A stretch of DNA of 64,000 nt from Lachnospiraceae bacterium (GTDB lineage: Bacteria; Bacillota; Clostridia; Lachnospirales; Lachnospiraceae): the NCBI GenBank assembly GCA_016286555.1, contig JAEETA010000002.1, forward strand, positions 93,307 through 157,306, read 5' to 3'. The position numbers and the translations under genes were made by a program. Positions 34,365 to 42,931 of the stretch are shown here, piece by piece. A model generated the notes under the pieces. The model saw only the letters and a program-made list of their open reading frames with translations. It was not told the DNA's origin and made no database searches. The stretch's first letter is position 1. Each line of letters opens with the position of its first letter.

Positions 34365-34560
34365 AGGCCCGTCCTTTCCCGTGTTGCGATCCGACATATC
34401 CGGCGGGATACCCACCTTCTGATCATTCCTGTTCGGATACTTCTATTATCTTCGTTTCCGTGAGATTTTCAAGGAAATACGATGTAGAATCCACCTATTG
34501 ACATTATGTCATTAGTTTCTCCCCTTGCAATTTGTATGAAAAAGAGACACAATAGAGCCC

Positions 34561-35340
34561 ATGATCACCTCAAGCGGTTTTGATAGAAAAGAAAACAGGA
34601 CCTGGTTTGTGAAGGGCATGCGCTACGGCGTTCCCATCGGTGCAGGATACCTCGCCGTTTCCTTCGCACTGGGCATCATGATCCGGAAGCAGGTGGGCTT
34701 TTCCGCCCTGGCAGCCGCCGTCACCAGTGCTCTGGCTGTGGCCAGCGCCGGAGAGTACGCAGGCTTTACCGTCATTGCGGCAAACGCTCCCTATGTGGAA
34801 ATGATCATCGCCATGCTGGTCATCAATGCCAGATATCTGCTGATGAGCACGGCCCTCTCCCAGAAATTCCCGGAGAAAATGGCATTTTTCCATCGCTTCT
34901 TCGTGGCGCACTTCGTGACGGACGAGATCTTCGGCGTGGCCAGTTCCGACCTGATCCCGGAAGGGAAGCTGAATCCCTTCGTCATCTACGGTATGGGTGC
35001 GGTGGCCGTTCCCTGCTGGGCAGTAGGCACCGGCATCGGCGTACTGGCAGGAAACATTCTGCCTGCGGACATCGCCAAGGCTCTCAGCGTCTGCCTCTAC
35101 GGCATGTTCATCGCCATCATCATTCCGCCCGCCAAGCGAAACAAGGTCATCGCAGGCTTCATCGCTCTGGCCTTCCTGTGCAGCTACGGTGCTTCCGTTC
35201 TGCCATATATCTCCGCCCTCTCCGAGGGCACCCGCATCATCTTGCTGACAGTGGTGCTCTCCCTGGTGGCAGCCCTGCTCTTCCCCGTAAAGGATGAGGA
35301 GGAAGCAGATCCTTCCGAAAAGGAGGTGGCTGCGAAATGA
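34561..35340 (+). CDS. azlC: AzlC family branched-chain amino acid exporter, large subunit
   Basis: The 259-residue membrane protein has the AzlC pattern 'GVPIGAGYLAVSFALGIMIRK' followed by 'AGEYAGFTVIAA' and 'INARYLLMSTAL'. AzlC with AzlD exports branched-chain amino acids or analogues such as azaleucine. It overlaps azlD by four bases. The region upstream (34440-34560) contains an inverted repeat TGACA-TTA-TGTCA but no convincing promoter, and the ribosome site is weak. Confidence 0.92.
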   Translation: MITSSGFDRKENRTWFVKGMRYGVPIGAGYLAVSFALGIMIRKQVGFSALAAAVTSALAVASAGEYAGFTVIAANAPYVEMIIAMLVINARYLLMSTALSQKFPEKMAFFHRFFVAHFVTDEIFGVASSDLIPEGKLNPFVIYGMGAVAVPCWAVGTGIGVLAGNILPADIAKALSVCLYGMFIAIIIPPAKRNKVIAGFIALAFLCSYGASVLPYISALSEGTRIILLTVVLSLVAALLFPVKDEEEADPSEKEVAAK

Positions 35341-35642
35341 GCGGAAATCATCTGATCTATGTTCTCATCATGTTTGGCGTCATCTACGCCATCCGTGTAC
35401 TGCCCCTGACCCTGATCCGGGGCAAGGTAAAAAACCGGTTGCTGAAGTCCTTTCTGTACTACGTGCCCTACATCACCCTGGCGGTCATGACCTTCCCCGC
35501 CATCATGCAGGCCACGGAAAATCCCCTCTCCGGACTCATCGCACTGGCAGTCTGTATCGTCATGGCACTCTTCGGCCTGGGACTTTTCCCCTGCGCCATC
35601 GCGGCCAGCGTCATCGTATATCTCCTGGAGATGTTCCTCTGA
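35337..35642 (+). CDS. azlD: AzlD family branched-chain amino acid exporter, small subunit
   Basis: The 101-residue protein has three or four helices and the AzlD pattern 'RVLPLTLIRGKVKNRLLKSFLYYVPYITLAVMTFPA'. It starts inside the azlC stop (ATGA), with AAGGAGG upstream in the azlC end, so the two are coupled. Confidence 0.92.
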   Translation: MSGNHLIYVLIMFGVIYAIRVLPLTLIRGKVKNRLLKSFLYYVPYITLAVMTFPAIMQATENPLSGLIALAVCIVMALFGLGLFPCAIAASVIVYLLEMFL

Positions 35643-35660
35643 TTTTTTTGCAAACGAAAA

Positions 35661-35685
35661 CCCGCCGATCACTCGGCGGGTTTTT
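35661..35685. terminator. bidirectional terminator of azlCD and the catabolic operon
   Basis: CCCGCCGA-TCAC-TCGGCGGG followed by TTTTT on the plus strand and by TTTTCG on the minus strand. The hairpin overlaps the stop codon of the convergent membrane-protein gene. Confidence 0.88.
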
Positions 35686-36322
35686 CTGTCAGCAGCTTCC
35701 GTGCCACATGCACATTGAAGAACTCGATGAGGGGCCCCATGAAAAATGCGGTGATGATGGTGCCCACACCTGCGATGGTCGGGATCTGTGAGGCGCTTCC
35801 GCCGGAAAGCAGGAAGAGCACCACTCCCAGGATCACACAAGCCAAGTCCGTGATGATGCGCACATACTGGAATTTTCCCTTCTTCCAGGTGTTCACGATG
35901 ATCAGCGCCACCGCGTCATAGGTGGAAACACCCAGATCCGCCGTCATGTAGAAAGCGGAACCAAAGCAGATGATCACCACACCGATGACCAGGCACAGGA
36001 TCCGCACCCCCATGGAGGGATCAATGATCCAGGTCTGCAGCCATTCGTAGGTAAACTGGGTAATGTACCCCAGCAAAAAGAGATTGATAAAAGTGGCGAT
36101 GCCAATGTAGTGCCGGTCAAAAACCAGCGCAAACAGCAAAAGCACCGCATTGGTGATCACATATAAGGTGCCGAAGCTGATAGGGATCATGTCATCCAGT
36201 CCCGCCATAAAGGCCTGGAAAGGATCCACTCCCAGAGCTGCGATCTTGAAGATGCCCACACTGATGGCACAGATGATGACACCGAACAGGGACATCCCCA
36301 CTCTTCTGAATTTCATATTCAT
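35669..36322 (-). CDS. YczE/YyaS/YitT family membrane protein
   Basis: The 217-residue protein has five or six helices and the family pattern 'IGIFKIAALGVDPFQAFMAGL' and 'ADLGVSTYDAVALIIV'. Members are membrane proteins of uncertain, possibly transport, function. It follows the FMN oxidase gene by 21 bases as the last gene of the five-gene operon, which makes a transport role for the operon's substrate plausible. Confidence 0.8.
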   Translation of the reverse strand: MNMKFRRVGMSLFGVIICAISVGIFKIAALGVDPFQAFMAGLDDMIPISFGTLYVITNAVLLLFALVFDRHYIGIATFINLFLLGYITQFTYEWLQTWIIDPSMGVRILCLVIGVVIICFGSAFYMTADLGVSTYDAVALIIVNTWKKGKFQYVRIITDLACVILGVVLFLLSGGSASQIPTIAGVGTIITAFFMGPLIEFFNVHVARKLLTEKPAE

Positions 36323-36343
36323 ATAAAAATCCCCAAGTCTTTC

Positions 36344-37240
36344 CTACATAAACCAGAGGGCAGAATCGTCCATCTCCCCGGGGGACGCAAAGCCCGTGTT
36401 ACTCATGATATACTGCAATTCTCCCGCCAGTCCGCGAAGGAACTTCTCCACGCCGGGAGCGCCTTCCGCCTCCAGTCCCGGCATCATGGAGCGACCCACT
36501 GCCGCACCGTCCGCGCCCAGCGCCAGAGCCTTGTACACATCTGCGCCGCTTTCGATGCCGCAGTCCACGAAGATCTTCACATCCCGATCCTCCAGAGCTT
36601 TTGCAATGTCGGGAAGCACCATCATGGGCGGCACCGCATAGGGCATGCGTCCGTGATGATGACTGATGATGATACCCTTTGCGCCGATTTCCGCGCACTT
36701 CACCGCATCATCCACACTTAAGACGCCCTTTACCACAAAAGGCAGGTCCGTCATCTCCACATAGGAGCGGAGCATATCTGCGGTCTGTACCGCCATCTCC
36801 TCTCCCAGCACCACATCCATTCCGCCGTTTCCGAAGATGTGGTCGATGTCCATACCGATACCGAAGGCGCCTGCGTCAGCCGCAAAAGCAAACTGATCCC
36901 GCACCTTCCCGGCGTCGGCGTAGGGCTTTACAATCCGTACCGTCTTTGCTCCGGTATCCACGATCCGCCGGAACATGTCGTTTTCCATCATGCCACAGAA
37001 GTTCAGGATGTTCAGATCCTTCGCCGCAAGAGAATACTCCTCCAGTCCCGTGAGGCTTCTGCCGCCATACTGTCCCAGATGGGAAAATGCGGGCGTCAGG
37101 ATCGGCATGGAGAAAGTCTCGCCGAACCACTCCACGGACAGATCCGCCATTGTTGAATCAATGATCTTCTGCTCGATCAGGATCGAATCCATGTACTGCC
37201 GCGTTATGACATTTGCGTCGGAAATTCTCTCAGATCCCAT
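36344..37240 (-). CDS. FMN-dependent alpha-hydroxy-acid oxidizing protein
   Basis: The 298-residue TIM barrel has 'LPFVVKGVLSVDDAVKCAEIGAKGIIISHHHGRMPY', in which the second His and the Arg match the catalytic His and Arg of the 'SNHGGRQLD' motif of lactate/glycolate oxidases. 'KIFVDCGIESGADVYKALALGADGAAVGR' is the FMN phosphate site. It is shorter than classical members (about 350-400). The surrounding 'HHHGR' is unusual, so the substrate may not be a simple 2-hydroxy acid. The start overlaps the previous gene by 11 bases. Confidence 0.8.
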   Translation of the reverse strand: MGSERISDANVITRQYMDSILIEQKIIDSTMADLSVEWFGETFSMPILTPAFSHLGQYGGRSLTGLEEYSLAAKDLNILNFCGMMENDMFRRIVDTGAKTVRIVKPYADAGKVRDQFAFAADAGAFGIGMDIDHIFGNGGMDVVLGEEMAVQTADMLRSYVEMTDLPFVVKGVLSVDDAVKCAEIGAKGIIISHHHGRMPYAVPPMMVLPDIAKALEDRDVKIFVDCGIESGADVYKALALGADGAAVGRSMMPGLEAEGAPGVEKFLRGLAGELQYIMSNTGFASPGEMDDSALWFM

Positions 37241-38051
37241 GCAATACCTCCTTCAGATAGCCCATGGATGTAATGTATTCCTCGTCCGTATTCAGATGCT
37301 CCAGGATGACGGGCATTTCCGGATCGATGCGATGCATCCGCTCCGCATAGGCACGTAAGGGGAACTCTCCCTTTCCGGGCGCACACTCTTCCAGCCGGAA
37401 GGTGAAGGCCTCGCTCAGATGTACATCTTTGATGTGACAGCTCCGGATCCTGTTTCCGAGAGTCTCTGCCACTTCCTCCAGAAATTCTTCCGGATAGAAA
37501 TACCTCTCAGCGGAGTTGATCATGTTGATGATATCCATATGCACCGCAAAGCGGTCCCGCTCCACCATCTCCAACAGCCGCAGATATTCCTTCGGTCCCG
37601 TAGGGATCATCCAGGGCATGGGCTCCAGGGTAAAAAAGGAGTGCTTTACATCCGCTCTGTCGATGATCTCCCGCACCATGGCCACTGTCTCGGTCCAGGC
37701 TCTTTCGGAAAAATTCTCCTTGTAGGCGCCGTCCCAGACAGGGCCGAAAGCACCTGCCACATTCACGGCGCATCTGGCCCCCAGGAAATCTGCCAGCCGC
37801 AGCTGTTCCACACAATAGTCCGTATTGCGGCGCCGCTCCTCAGGATCCGGCGACAGGGCGTTGCGCCAGATCCCCACCTCTGCGATCAGCAGGTCATGGG
37901 CCTCGGCCGCTTCCTTGTACGCGATGATCTTTTCTTCCGGGGCATTGCAGTCCAGCGGGAAATTCACCGCTCTGCACCCCAGCTTAATCTGATTTTCCGC
38001 CCATTCCTCCGGCGTTTCATGCCGGAGGGGGCTGGAAGTCCCCAATCTCAT
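37230..38051 (-). CDS. sugar phosphate isomerase/epimerase-like TIM barrel protein
   Basis: The 273-residue protein fits the xylose isomerase-like TIM barrel family (AP-endonuclease 2 superfamily). Supporting segments are 'LIAEVGIWRNALS' and 'FFTLEPMPWMIP' with a metal-ligand Glu. 'FAVHMDIINMINSAERYF' carries Asp and His, 'IRSCHIKDVHLS' carries His, and the C-terminal 'MPVILEHLNTDEEY' has the final Glu. The likely reaction is isomerisation or epimerisation of a sugar-derived acid, metal-dependent. It lies between the cyclase and oxidase genes. Confidence 0.8.
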   Translation of the reverse strand: MRLGTSSPLRHETPEEWAENQIKLGCRAVNFPLDCNAPEEKIIAYKEAAEAHDLLIAEVGIWRNALSPDPEERRRNTDYCVEQLRLADFLGARCAVNVAGAFGPVWDGAYKENFSERAWTETVAMVREIIDRADVKHSFFTLEPMPWMIPTGPKEYLRLLEMVERDRFAVHMDIINMINSAERYFYPEEFLEEVAETLGNRIRSCHIKDVHLSEAFTFRLEECAPGKGEFPLRAYAERMHRIDPEMPVILEHLNTDEEYITSMGYLKEVLHGI

Positions 38052-38111
38052 TTCGTTTTCCCCTATGGAGCTGCCATCTCATATTTGTGACAGCAGCGTC
38101 ACTTAACAAAT

Positions 38112-38723
38112 TTACAGTCCTTGGATCAATATAGCTCTGCAGGGAGCGCCGTCAAAATACCCCAGATTCAGAGGTGCGGAATTCAGGAAATACACACCCT
38201 CCGGCACATCCTCCAAACGGATTCCCTCCAGGAGCACGATCTTCTCTCCCAGCATTGCCATGTGAGACAGCAGAGGTGCATCCTCAGGGCCAACGGTCTG
38301 AGACTCGTTGCCGTAAAGACGGATCTGATGCTTTGCCATGACCTTGGCACCGGCTTCGGTCAAGGTAGCCTTGCCCTTGATCAGAATGCGGGTAGCAGCA
38401 CCTTCCTTGCCGGACGTTTTTTCCGCAGCCCGGGCCTCCTCCAGGATCTGTTCCGCATCCTCCGCGCTGATGTCACCGGTAAACTCCTTCACAAAGGCAT
38501 AGCCGATGAACTTCTCCAAAGGTACCTCGTCGATGGTATCGCCACCGTCGATAAAGTGATAAGGCGCATCCACATGAGTGCCATTGTGGGCACACATCTG
38601 AAAGGCGCTGAGGTTACAGACATCTCCGTCACTCTTTTTCAGGATCTCATACCGCTGGGGCACCGGATCTCCGGGATACACCGTACAGCTGAACACTTCC
38701 TGTGCAATATCGTATATCTTCAT
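38112..38723 (-). CDS. cyclase family protein (kynurenine formamidase-like)
   Basis: From the ATG at 38723 the protein is 203 residues. The diagnostic metal site HxGTHxDxPxHF is complete in 'AHNGTHVDAPYHFIDGG'. The family hydrolyses amides and lactone-like bonds (arylformamidase, isatin hydrolase). No tryptophan pathway gene is nearby, so kynurenine metabolism is not supported; action on an intermediate of this operon is more likely. Confidence 0.85.
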   Translation of the reverse strand: MKIYDIAQEVFSCTVYPGDPVPQRYEILKKSDGDVCNLSAFQMCAHNGTHVDAPYHFIDGGDTIDEVPLEKFIGYAFVKEFTGDISAEDAEQILEEARAAEKTSGKEGAATRILIKGKATLTEAGAKVMAKHQIRLYGNESQTVGPEDAPLLSHMAMLGEKIVLLEGIRLEDVPEGVYFLNSAPLNLGYFDGAPCRAILIQGL

Positions 38724-38777
38724 ATTCTTCTTCTCTTCGTAAAATCCGCTCCGGAGATTTCTTCCGGAAACCACGCC

Positions 38778-39956
38778 TCAAACCATCATCTGATAGATCT
38801 TCGTGCAATCCTCCGCGGACAGCTCCACAAAACCACTGATGCTGCCGGGTCTGCCATCGCCGTTGCACAGGACATCCACCAGCTTCGGAATATCCTCTTC
38901 CTTCGCACCCAGCTCTGCGAAATTCGCAGGCATACCCAGGTCGATGAGGAATCTGCGGAATGCCTCGATGCCTTCCAGCGCCGTTACCTCGGGATGATCG
39001 AAGTCCATCTGGCAACCCCAGACGCGGACTGCCACCTTGGCAAAGCGCGTCACATCATGGTTCATCACATATTTGAACACTGCGGGCATAGTCACTGCCA
39101 GACCTGCGCCGTGTGCACAGTCATAGAGAGCGGAGAGCTCATGCTCGATATTGTGACTGTTCCAGTCCTGACTCCGTCCGACGCCGCAGGAATTGTTGTG
39201 TGCCATCATACCTGCCCACATGATGTTTGCTCTCGCATCGTAATTGTCGGGATCTGCGATGACGCGGGGACCCTCATGCTTCATGGTCAGGAGCAGCGCC
39301 TCGATCAGACGGTCCGTCACCTCTACTTCCTTTGTATTGGTAAGGTACCGCTCATAGAGGTGTGCCATGATATCCGTGATACCTGCCGCCGACTGATATG
39401 CGGGAAGGGTCTGGGTCAGCGCAGGATTCAGGATGCTGAAGCGGGGACGGATGGCGTTGCTGCCGGTGCCGCGCTTAAACATTCCCTCTTCCTTCGTGAT
39501 GACGGAGTCGGGGCTGCCCTCGCTGCCTGCTGCTGCGATGGTCAGTACCGTCCCCACGGGAAGTGCCTTCTCAATGTGGGACTTTCCGCTGTAGAAATCC
39601 CAGAAATCACCGTCATACAAAACGCCTGCCGCAATGGCCTTCGCAGAGTCGATAACGCTGCCGCCGCCCACTGCCAGGACGAAATCCACGCCTTCCTTCC
39701 GGCACAGATCGATGCCTTCATATACCAGACCGCTTCTGGGATTGGGTTTTACGCCACCCAGGGATACATAAGGGATTCCTGCCGCATCCAGAGACGCCCC
39801 CACACGATCCAGGAGTCCGGATTTTTTCGCGCTCTGTCCGCCGTAGTGAATGAGAACCTTCGACCCGCCGAACTGCTTTACATACTGTCCTGCCTCATTC
39901 TCCGTGTCCTTACCGAAGACAAAAAATGTGGGGGAGTAAAAAGTAAAATTATCCAT
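38778..39956 (-). CDS. iron-containing alcohol dehydrogenase
   Basis: The 392-residue enzyme belongs to the group III (butanol dehydrogenase/YqhD-like) family. NAD(P)-binding 'VDFVLAVGGGSVIDSAKAIA' lies near residue 95. The metal ligands are found in 'AAGITDIMAHLYERYL' (Asp, His) and 'NSHNIEHELSALYDCAHGAGLAV' (two His). It interconverts alcohols and aldehydes. First gene of the operon, with GGAGG before the ATG. Confidence 0.92.
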   Translation of the reverse strand: MDNFTFYSPTFFVFGKDTENEAGQYVKQFGGSKVLIHYGGQSAKKSGLLDRVGASLDAAGIPYVSLGGVKPNPRSGLVYEGIDLCRKEGVDFVLAVGGGSVIDSAKAIAAGVLYDGDFWDFYSGKSHIEKALPVGTVLTIAAAGSEGSPDSVITKEEGMFKRGTGSNAIRPRFSILNPALTQTLPAYQSAAGITDIMAHLYERYLTNTKEVEVTDRLIEALLLTMKHEGPRVIADPDNYDARANIMWAGMMAHNNSCGVGRSQDWNSHNIEHELSALYDCAHGAGLAVTMPAVFKYVMNHDVTRFAKVAVRVWGCQMDFDHPEVTALEGIEAFRRFLIDLGMPANFAELGAKEEDIPKLVDVLCNGDGRPGSISGFVELSAEDCTKIYQMMV

Positions 39957-39989
39957 ATCCGTTAACCTCCGTATTAAATTAACCTTTGA

Positions 39990-40018
39990 TTTACAGCTGC
40001 GCGAATCGTTTTGTACAA
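39990..40018 (-). promoter_or_regulatory. possible promoter of the five-gene catabolic operon
   Basis: Reverse-strand TTGTAC and TGTAAA lie 17 bases apart, about 34 bases before the dehydrogenase start. The match is modest. The rest of the 39957-40131 gap shows only a GC-rich CCCGGGCC-type run. Confidence 0.35.
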
Positions 40019-40131
40019 CAAGGCCCGACCCGCGTTACCCTTCAAGAATACCGACGGCCCGGGCCGAATAATACTTCTTTTTTAGTTTCTTTTGACCGAT
40101 TTTTGTCGAACCCCCGGAAACAGACCCAGAC

Positions 40132-42270
40132 TTATTCTGCCGGATCGTGGTGCCCGGTTCTCATTCTCTCCTCGTAATCTGCGGCTTCCATAGGCTTCGC
40201 ATAAGCGTATCCCTGGATCATGTCGCAGCCCTCCGCTGCCAGGAAATCCACCTGATCCCGGACCTCGACGCCCTCCGCCACGGTGCGCATGTTCAGGCTG
40301 CGGGCCAGCCGGATGGCCTCCGCCACCACGATCTGACCTCTGTCACCCGCTTCGCTCCCGCGGAAGAATTCCGCATCCAGTTTCAGCACATCCAGCGGCA
40401 TATCCTTCAGGGAATTCAGGGAGGAATACCCTGCGCCGAAATCGTCCATAGATACGGAGAAGCCGTAATTTTTCAGCCTTGTGATGGTCTCGATCATGGC
40501 CTTCTTGTCATCGAAGAAAGCACTCTCCGTCAGCTCGATCTCAATGAGATCATGAGGACAGTTCTCTGCGTCCACCAAATCCCGGATCTGCTCTGCCAGG
40601 TCACTCTCGATGAAATGGGCTCTGGATACGTTGACGGACACGGGCACGCATTTGTATCCCTGGTCCTTCCAGCGTTTCTGGTCCCGGGCTACATGAGTGA
40701 TCATGTAATGGTCGATCTCCGTGATAAACCCGTTTTTCTCGAAGATGGGAATGAACTTAAAAGGAGTGACAAATCCCAGATCCGGCGACTGCCAGCGGAT
40801 CAGTGCCTCCGCTCCCGACAGTTCATTGGTCTGAGGATTGTATTTCGGCTGGTAATAAACCTTGAATTCCTCGTTCTGGATTGCGATCTTCTGGCGCTCC
40901 GTCACCGCATCCTGCCATCTGCGATCTTCCACGATCTTCTCATCGAAGAAGGAAATGCCGGAGTCTTCCGAATCCGCCATGACGGAACGGGCGGTAACGG
41001 CGTTGTTGTACTCGCTGCTGAGCTCCACCCGCTTTCTGCTGAGGGCTTTTCCCTTATCGTTGCGCTTCACATCCAGCAGACTGACGCCCACCTGGAAAGC
41101 AAAACGGTGATCCGCTTCCACTGCCTCCAGCTGATGGATCAGCGCCTCCAGTCTCGCCCGGAGATTCTCCTGATTGTCATACCGCAGAATGAGAGCAAAG
41201 GAAGAAGATGACAGGTGTGCCACAATTTCTCTCGACTTCGTCTCCCGGCGCAGCACATCGTAGATCTTCTTCAGGATGATGTCCCCCTGCTTTACCGAGT
41301 GGCAGACGCAATAATTGCGGTAATTCACAAAGACCAGATTCACCACGGCAAAGCCGATGGTCCTGTTCCGGGACCGCCGGATCATCTGCTCTCCCTTGAT
41401 CTGGAAGTACATCTGATTGTGCCCCATGGTGACGGGATCCGTGAAGAAATAGTTCACTACCTTACGCTGGCGACGGATGCCGGAAATGGTAAAGCCAAGT
41501 AAAACGAAGATCATGATCACCACGATGACGATCATAAAGCCCGCCACTTCCAGGAAGAGGGTCATCTCCTGGATGTCCACCGTAAAATAGGATTTCCCGA
41601 CAAAAGAATACCCCGTTTCACCGATGGGAACTGCCATCCACAGAGGCGCGTTCAGCTCGGATGCAGCCTTGGTAAACTGCTCGTCGAAATTCCCCTCTAC
41701 CGTATAGGAAAAGAACACGCCCTCCTCGTCCGAGGGACCGATACCGCTGATGTAGAGCCCCCCGGGCTCGTACCCGTCGTCCTCAATAGCTGCCTCCAGG
41801 CGTTCATCCGCCGTGCGGAACCACGCAAAGATCTTGCCGTAATCGATGTTGATGTATCCGCCGTCATTCACATGCAGATACTTCTGATCCTGATCGCGAA
41901 ATACCTTCAGCTCCTGGGACAGAAAGCCGAACTTCCCGTCCAGCATCTCCGAATCCCGGGTATCTGCGCCCACACGGTGTATCACCTGCCCGGCGTCGTT
42001 CAGGACCAGGAATTCATACCCGCATTTGTCCAGACATTTGTAAAAATTCGCCTGGTCGGATTTTTTTGCGGCTGCGTCCTCACTCATCCTTGCATAGGAT
42101 TCGAAGGCATGGTACTGGGCCATCATCTTCGCTTCCACCATGTAGTTCAGGAATCCCACCACCGAGATAGCGATGAGCATCATGCTGATGGAAAAAAATA
42201 TGATCAGGGCGATCAGTGTCCCCCAGGTATTTGTCTTTCGGATCTTTCTGTAGACTTCCTTGTTCTTCAT
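40132..42270 (-). CDS. membrane EAL phosphodiesterase with degenerate GGDEF domain
   Basis: The 712-residue protein has a helix at 20-45, an extracytoplasmic sensory region (about 46-225), a second helix (about 230-255), a GGDEF-like domain (about 275-430) and a C-terminal EAL domain (about 450-700). The GGDEF signature is replaced by 'HLSSSSFAL', so it cannot make cyclic-di-GMP. The EAL site appears complete: 'GAEALIRW', 'VSVNVSRAHF', 'IEIELTESAFF', 'SMDDFGAGYSSLNSL', 'VLKLDAEFF', 'VAEGVE'. It should therefore degrade cyclic-di-GMP in response to an outside signal. It stands alone on the reverse strand. Confidence 0.92.
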   Translation of the reverse strand: MKNKEVYRKIRKTNTWGTLIALIIFFSISMMLIAISVVGFLNYMVEAKMMAQYHAFESYARMSEDAAAKKSDQANFYKCLDKCGYEFLVLNDAGQVIHRVGADTRDSEMLDGKFGFLSQELKVFRDQDQKYLHVNDGGYINIDYGKIFAWFRTADERLEAAIEDDGYEPGGLYISGIGPSDEEGVFFSYTVEGNFDEQFTKAASELNAPLWMAVPIGETGYSFVGKSYFTVDIQEMTLFLEVAGFMIVIVVIMIFVLLGFTISGIRRQRKVVNYFFTDPVTMGHNQMYFQIKGEQMIRRSRNRTIGFAVVNLVFVNYRNYCVCHSVKQGDIILKKIYDVLRRETKSREIVAHLSSSSFALILRYDNQENLRARLEALIHQLEAVEADHRFAFQVGVSLLDVKRNDKGKALSRKRVELSSEYNNAVTARSVMADSEDSGISFFDEKIVEDRRWQDAVTERQKIAIQNEEFKVYYQPKYNPQTNELSGAEALIRWQSPDLGFVTPFKFIPIFEKNGFITEIDHYMITHVARDQKRWKDQGYKCVPVSVNVSRAHFIESDLAEQIRDLVDAENCPHDLIEIELTESAFFDDKKAMIETITRLKNYGFSVSMDDFGAGYSSLNSLKDMPLDVLKLDAEFFRGSEAGDRGQIVVAEAIRLARSLNMRTVAEGVEVRDQVDFLAAEGCDMIQGYAYAKPMEAADYEERMRTGHHDPAE

Positions 42271-42320
42271 CGGGTCGTTTCCTCCGGAGCCGTTTCTTCA
42301 GGTGATCAGGAATGCACCAT

Positions 42321-42836
42321 TTACGGGTGATCTGCGATGAATTTTTCCATCCAGATCATGTTGTACCAGCGGTCAAATTTACGGCCGCATTTGTGGAACT
42401 CTCCCACCTTCGTATAGCCCATCCGACTGTGGAAATGTTCACTGTCCTTCGTCAGGTACTCGTCCTCTTCGATGGGATTACCGATGCAGGCATAGAGATT
42501 GCGGATCCCACGCTTCTTCAGTTCCTCTTCCAGCGCGGCGTAAAGCGCTCTGCCATAGCCCTTTCCCTTCTCATGGACGTCCATGTAGATCGTCGTCTCC
42601 ACGCAGTGATCGTAGGCCGCTCTGCCCTTAAACACGCCGGCGTAGGCGTATCCGCGGATCACCCCGTCCTCTTCCAGCACCAGATAAGGGTACTTTGCCG
42701 AGATGTACTCAATCCGCCCACGGAATTCCTCTAACGTAGGCACCTCGATCTCAAAGGTGATGGCAGTGTTTAATACATAATAAGAATAAATCTCCAGAAG
42801 GCGCTCTGCGTCCTCCGGTGTCGCATTACGGATCAT
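42321..42836 (-). CDS. GNAT family N-acetyltransferase (phosphinothricin acetyltransferase-like)
   Basis: The 171-residue protein has the Pat/YwnH pattern: 'MIRNATPEDAERLLEIYSYYV', 'YPYLVLEEDGVIRGYAYAGVFKGRAAY', 'VETTIYMDVHEKGKGYGRALYAALEEEL' (acetyl-CoA loop) and 'FHSRMGYTKVGEF'. Members acetylate amino-acid analogues such as phosphinothricin or methionine sulfone. Own promoter (42878-42906). Exact substrate unknown. Confidence 0.9.
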   Translation of the reverse strand: MIRNATPEDAERLLEIYSYYVLNTAITFEIEVPTLEEFRGRIEYISAKYPYLVLEEDGVIRGYAYAGVFKGRAAYDHCVETTIYMDVHEKGKGYGRALYAALEEELKKRGIRNLYACIGNPIEEDEYLTKDSEHFHSRMGYTKVGEFHKCGRKFDRWYNMIWMEKFIADHP

Positions 42837-42877
42837 GTTCTCCCCCGCTTCCTGAAAATGAGACTTTCCAATAAAAT

Positions 42878-42906
42878 ATTATAACTTTCAAGGTAAGACC
42901 GGGCAA
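42878..42906 (-). promoter_or_regulatory. promoter of the GNAT gene
   Basis: Reverse-strand TTGCCC is followed after 17 bases by a perfect TATAAT, about 40 bases before the ATG. Confidence 0.6.
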
Positions 42907-42915
42907 GACCGGCAG

Positions 42916-42924
42916 TGTTATAAT
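42916..42924 (+). promoter_or_regulatory. extended -10 element directly before the M13 peptidase start
   Basis: TGTTATAAT is a perfect extended -10 (TGn-TATAAT). It ends eight bases before the ATG at 42932 and overlaps the alternative ATG at 42923. No good -35 is visible. If used, the mRNA would be nearly leaderless. Confidence 0.45.
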
Positions 42925-42931
42925 GGAACTT

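Noticed and set aside
38121-39965. 614-aa plus-strand ORF
   Set aside because: Antisense to the cyclase and alcohol dehydrogenase genes; no start signal.
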